Part shown: in pieces, positions 4,685 through 5,234 of the stretch
Numbering within the stretch: position 1 is the stretch's first letter
How the letters are laid out: every line of letters starts with the position of its first letter
Origin: Clostridia bacterium
Lineage (GTDB): Bacteria > Bacillota > Clostridia > Christensenellales > Borkfalkiaceae
NCBI GenBank assembly: GCA_900767495.1
Contig: CAAFZH010000126.1
Coordinates: 1-5,234 of the forward strand
Direction of reading: 5' to 3'
Length of the DNA: 5,234 nt
Made by a program: the position numbers and the translations under genes
The notes under the pieces: model-generated
Seen by the model: the letters and a program-made list of their open reading frames with translations, nothing else
Told to the model about the DNA's origin: nothing
The model's database searches: none

Positions 4685-5181
4685 TAACGGAAGTTATGCA
4701 ACTGGATATAGCGGTATTGCTTGACAGTTTGGGCATAGACGAAAAGACCGTAGATAAAACGGCGCGCGACGAAGCGATAAAGCGAACGCGCGAAGCAAGC
4801 AAGCGATATCGCGAAGCCCACCGCGCCGAAATAATCGAGAAGAAGCGGAAGCGGTACGCCGCGAACGCCGAGAAGTACCGTGAGGAAACCCGAGCGTATT
4901 ATCGCGAAAGCGGCATATACGCGCGAAAGTGCGATTATTACAAGGGAAAGGCGAGAGAGTGGCGTGAACGAAACCGCGAACGAAAGAACGAACTAGAACG
5001 CGAGCGACGGAAACGCCCCGAAGTAGCGGCAAGACGGCAAGAAAGATACGCCGAAAGGCGTGAAGAACTGAACGCGAAACGGCGCGCCGAATACGCACGG
5101 AAGAAAGCGGAAGCCGTAAAGAAGATAACCCTTTATACAGTTGAGAAACCAAGCGGAACGCCGGAAGGCAATACCCCGTGA
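4681..5181 (+). CDS. Lys/Arg/Glu-rich helical repeat protein, function unknown
   Basis: A 166-aa protein starting at ATG 4681 in an ATGA overlap with the sigma-like gene; GGGGGTG lies 7 nt upstream, which favours this start over the ATG at 4696 and indicates coupled translation. The first 25 residues are ordinary and hydrophobic (LDIAVLLDSLGID). From about 28 to 148 almost every residue is Arg, Lys, Glu or Ala, with regularly placed Tyr/Trp in degenerate repeats of the type KRYREAHRAE, KRYAANAEKYREE, REWRERNRERKNE, ERYAERREE. This predicts one long charged helix or coiled coil. The tail is Pro/Gly-rich (KPSGTPEGNTP). Phages and integrative elements often encode such proteins; nucleic-acid binding is plausible from charge alone. 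No catalytic motif was seen. Confidence 0.8.
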   Translation: MITEVMQLDIAVLLDSLGIDEKTVDKTARDEAIKRTREASKRYREAHRAEIIEKKRKRYAANAEKYREETRAYYRESGIYARKCDYYKGKAREWRERNRERKNELERERRKRPEVAARRQERYAERREELNAKRRAEYARKKAEAVKKITLYTVEKPSGTPEGNTP

Positions 5182-5234
5182 AATATCGGCGCAGATAAAG
5201 CCTTGACGAGTACGCAGGTATGGGGTGAACCCTA

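Larger units (their letters stand above)
1755..5234. mobile_element. Integrated element with rolling-circle Rep, one end visible
   Basis: The element is bounded on the left by the truncated tRNA-Lys and runs past the right edge. It carries a HUH replication initiator, a structured candidate origin, an XRE repressor with triple operators, a small OB-fold-like protein, a sigma-like protein and a charged helical protein. Apart from Rep and the transcription regulators the genes lack clear families, as is usual for accessory DNA. No integrase, relaxase, mobilisation, capsid or coat gene lies in the visible part; the integrase probably sits at the other end. The left boundary is placed within the anticodon loop; the exact crossover cannot be fixed without the second att copy. 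Integrative plasmid, IME and small prophage are all possible. Confidence 0.8.

Noticed and set aside
5182..5234. Possible start of a further gene at the right edge
   Set aside because: ATG at 5220 stops after two codons and the GTG at 5178 stops after six; GGGGTG near the edge could serve a gene beginning outside the window, but nothing can be called here.

Overview
The window joins a bacterial chromosome on the left to the end of an integrated mobile element on the right. The host looks like an uncultured Firmicutes/Clostridia-type bacterium. The evidence is A/G-rich Shine-Dalgarno sites such as AGAGGTG, intrinsic terminators, a clostridial-looking Dxs and small XRE- and sigma-type accessory genes. 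The species cannot be named from this sequence.

Chromosomal part (1-1761): the last 504 codons of dxs (1-deoxy-D-xylulose-5-phosphate synthase) are followed by an intrinsic terminator at 1539-1569. Facing it on the minus strand is the 3' half of a tRNA-Lys(CUU) gene (1717-1761) with its own terminator directly after the CCA. The tRNA stops exactly at the 5' edge of its anticodon loop. No 5' half follows, so this is read as the attachment-site scar of an element integrated in the tRNA gene.

Element part (1762-5234, running off the right edge): (i) a 355-aa HUH rolling-circle replication initiator starting 20 nt after the tRNA fragment; (ii) a 240-nt non-coding stretch with two opposed terminators and a large three-way-junction inverted-repeat structure, a candidate replication origin; (iii) a leftward XRE repressor gene; (iv) a divergent control region with three 19-bp operators at 28-29 bp spacing over back-to-back promoters; (v) a rightward operon holding a small OB-fold-like protein (possibly ssDNA-binding), an overlapping small unknown gene with a GTG start, a long leader hairpin, a sigma-factor-like protein and a Lys/Arg/Glu-rich helical protein whose start codon overlaps the previous stop.

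Proposed logic (inference): the repressor holds the rightward operon off while the element is integrated. Excision joins the far end of the element to rep. Rep then nicks the origin and replicates the circle, helped by the OB-fold protein, while the sigma-like protein switches on later genes outside the window. No integrase, relaxase, capsid or secretion gene is visible here, so whether this is an integrative plasmid, an IME/ICE or a small prophage stays open.
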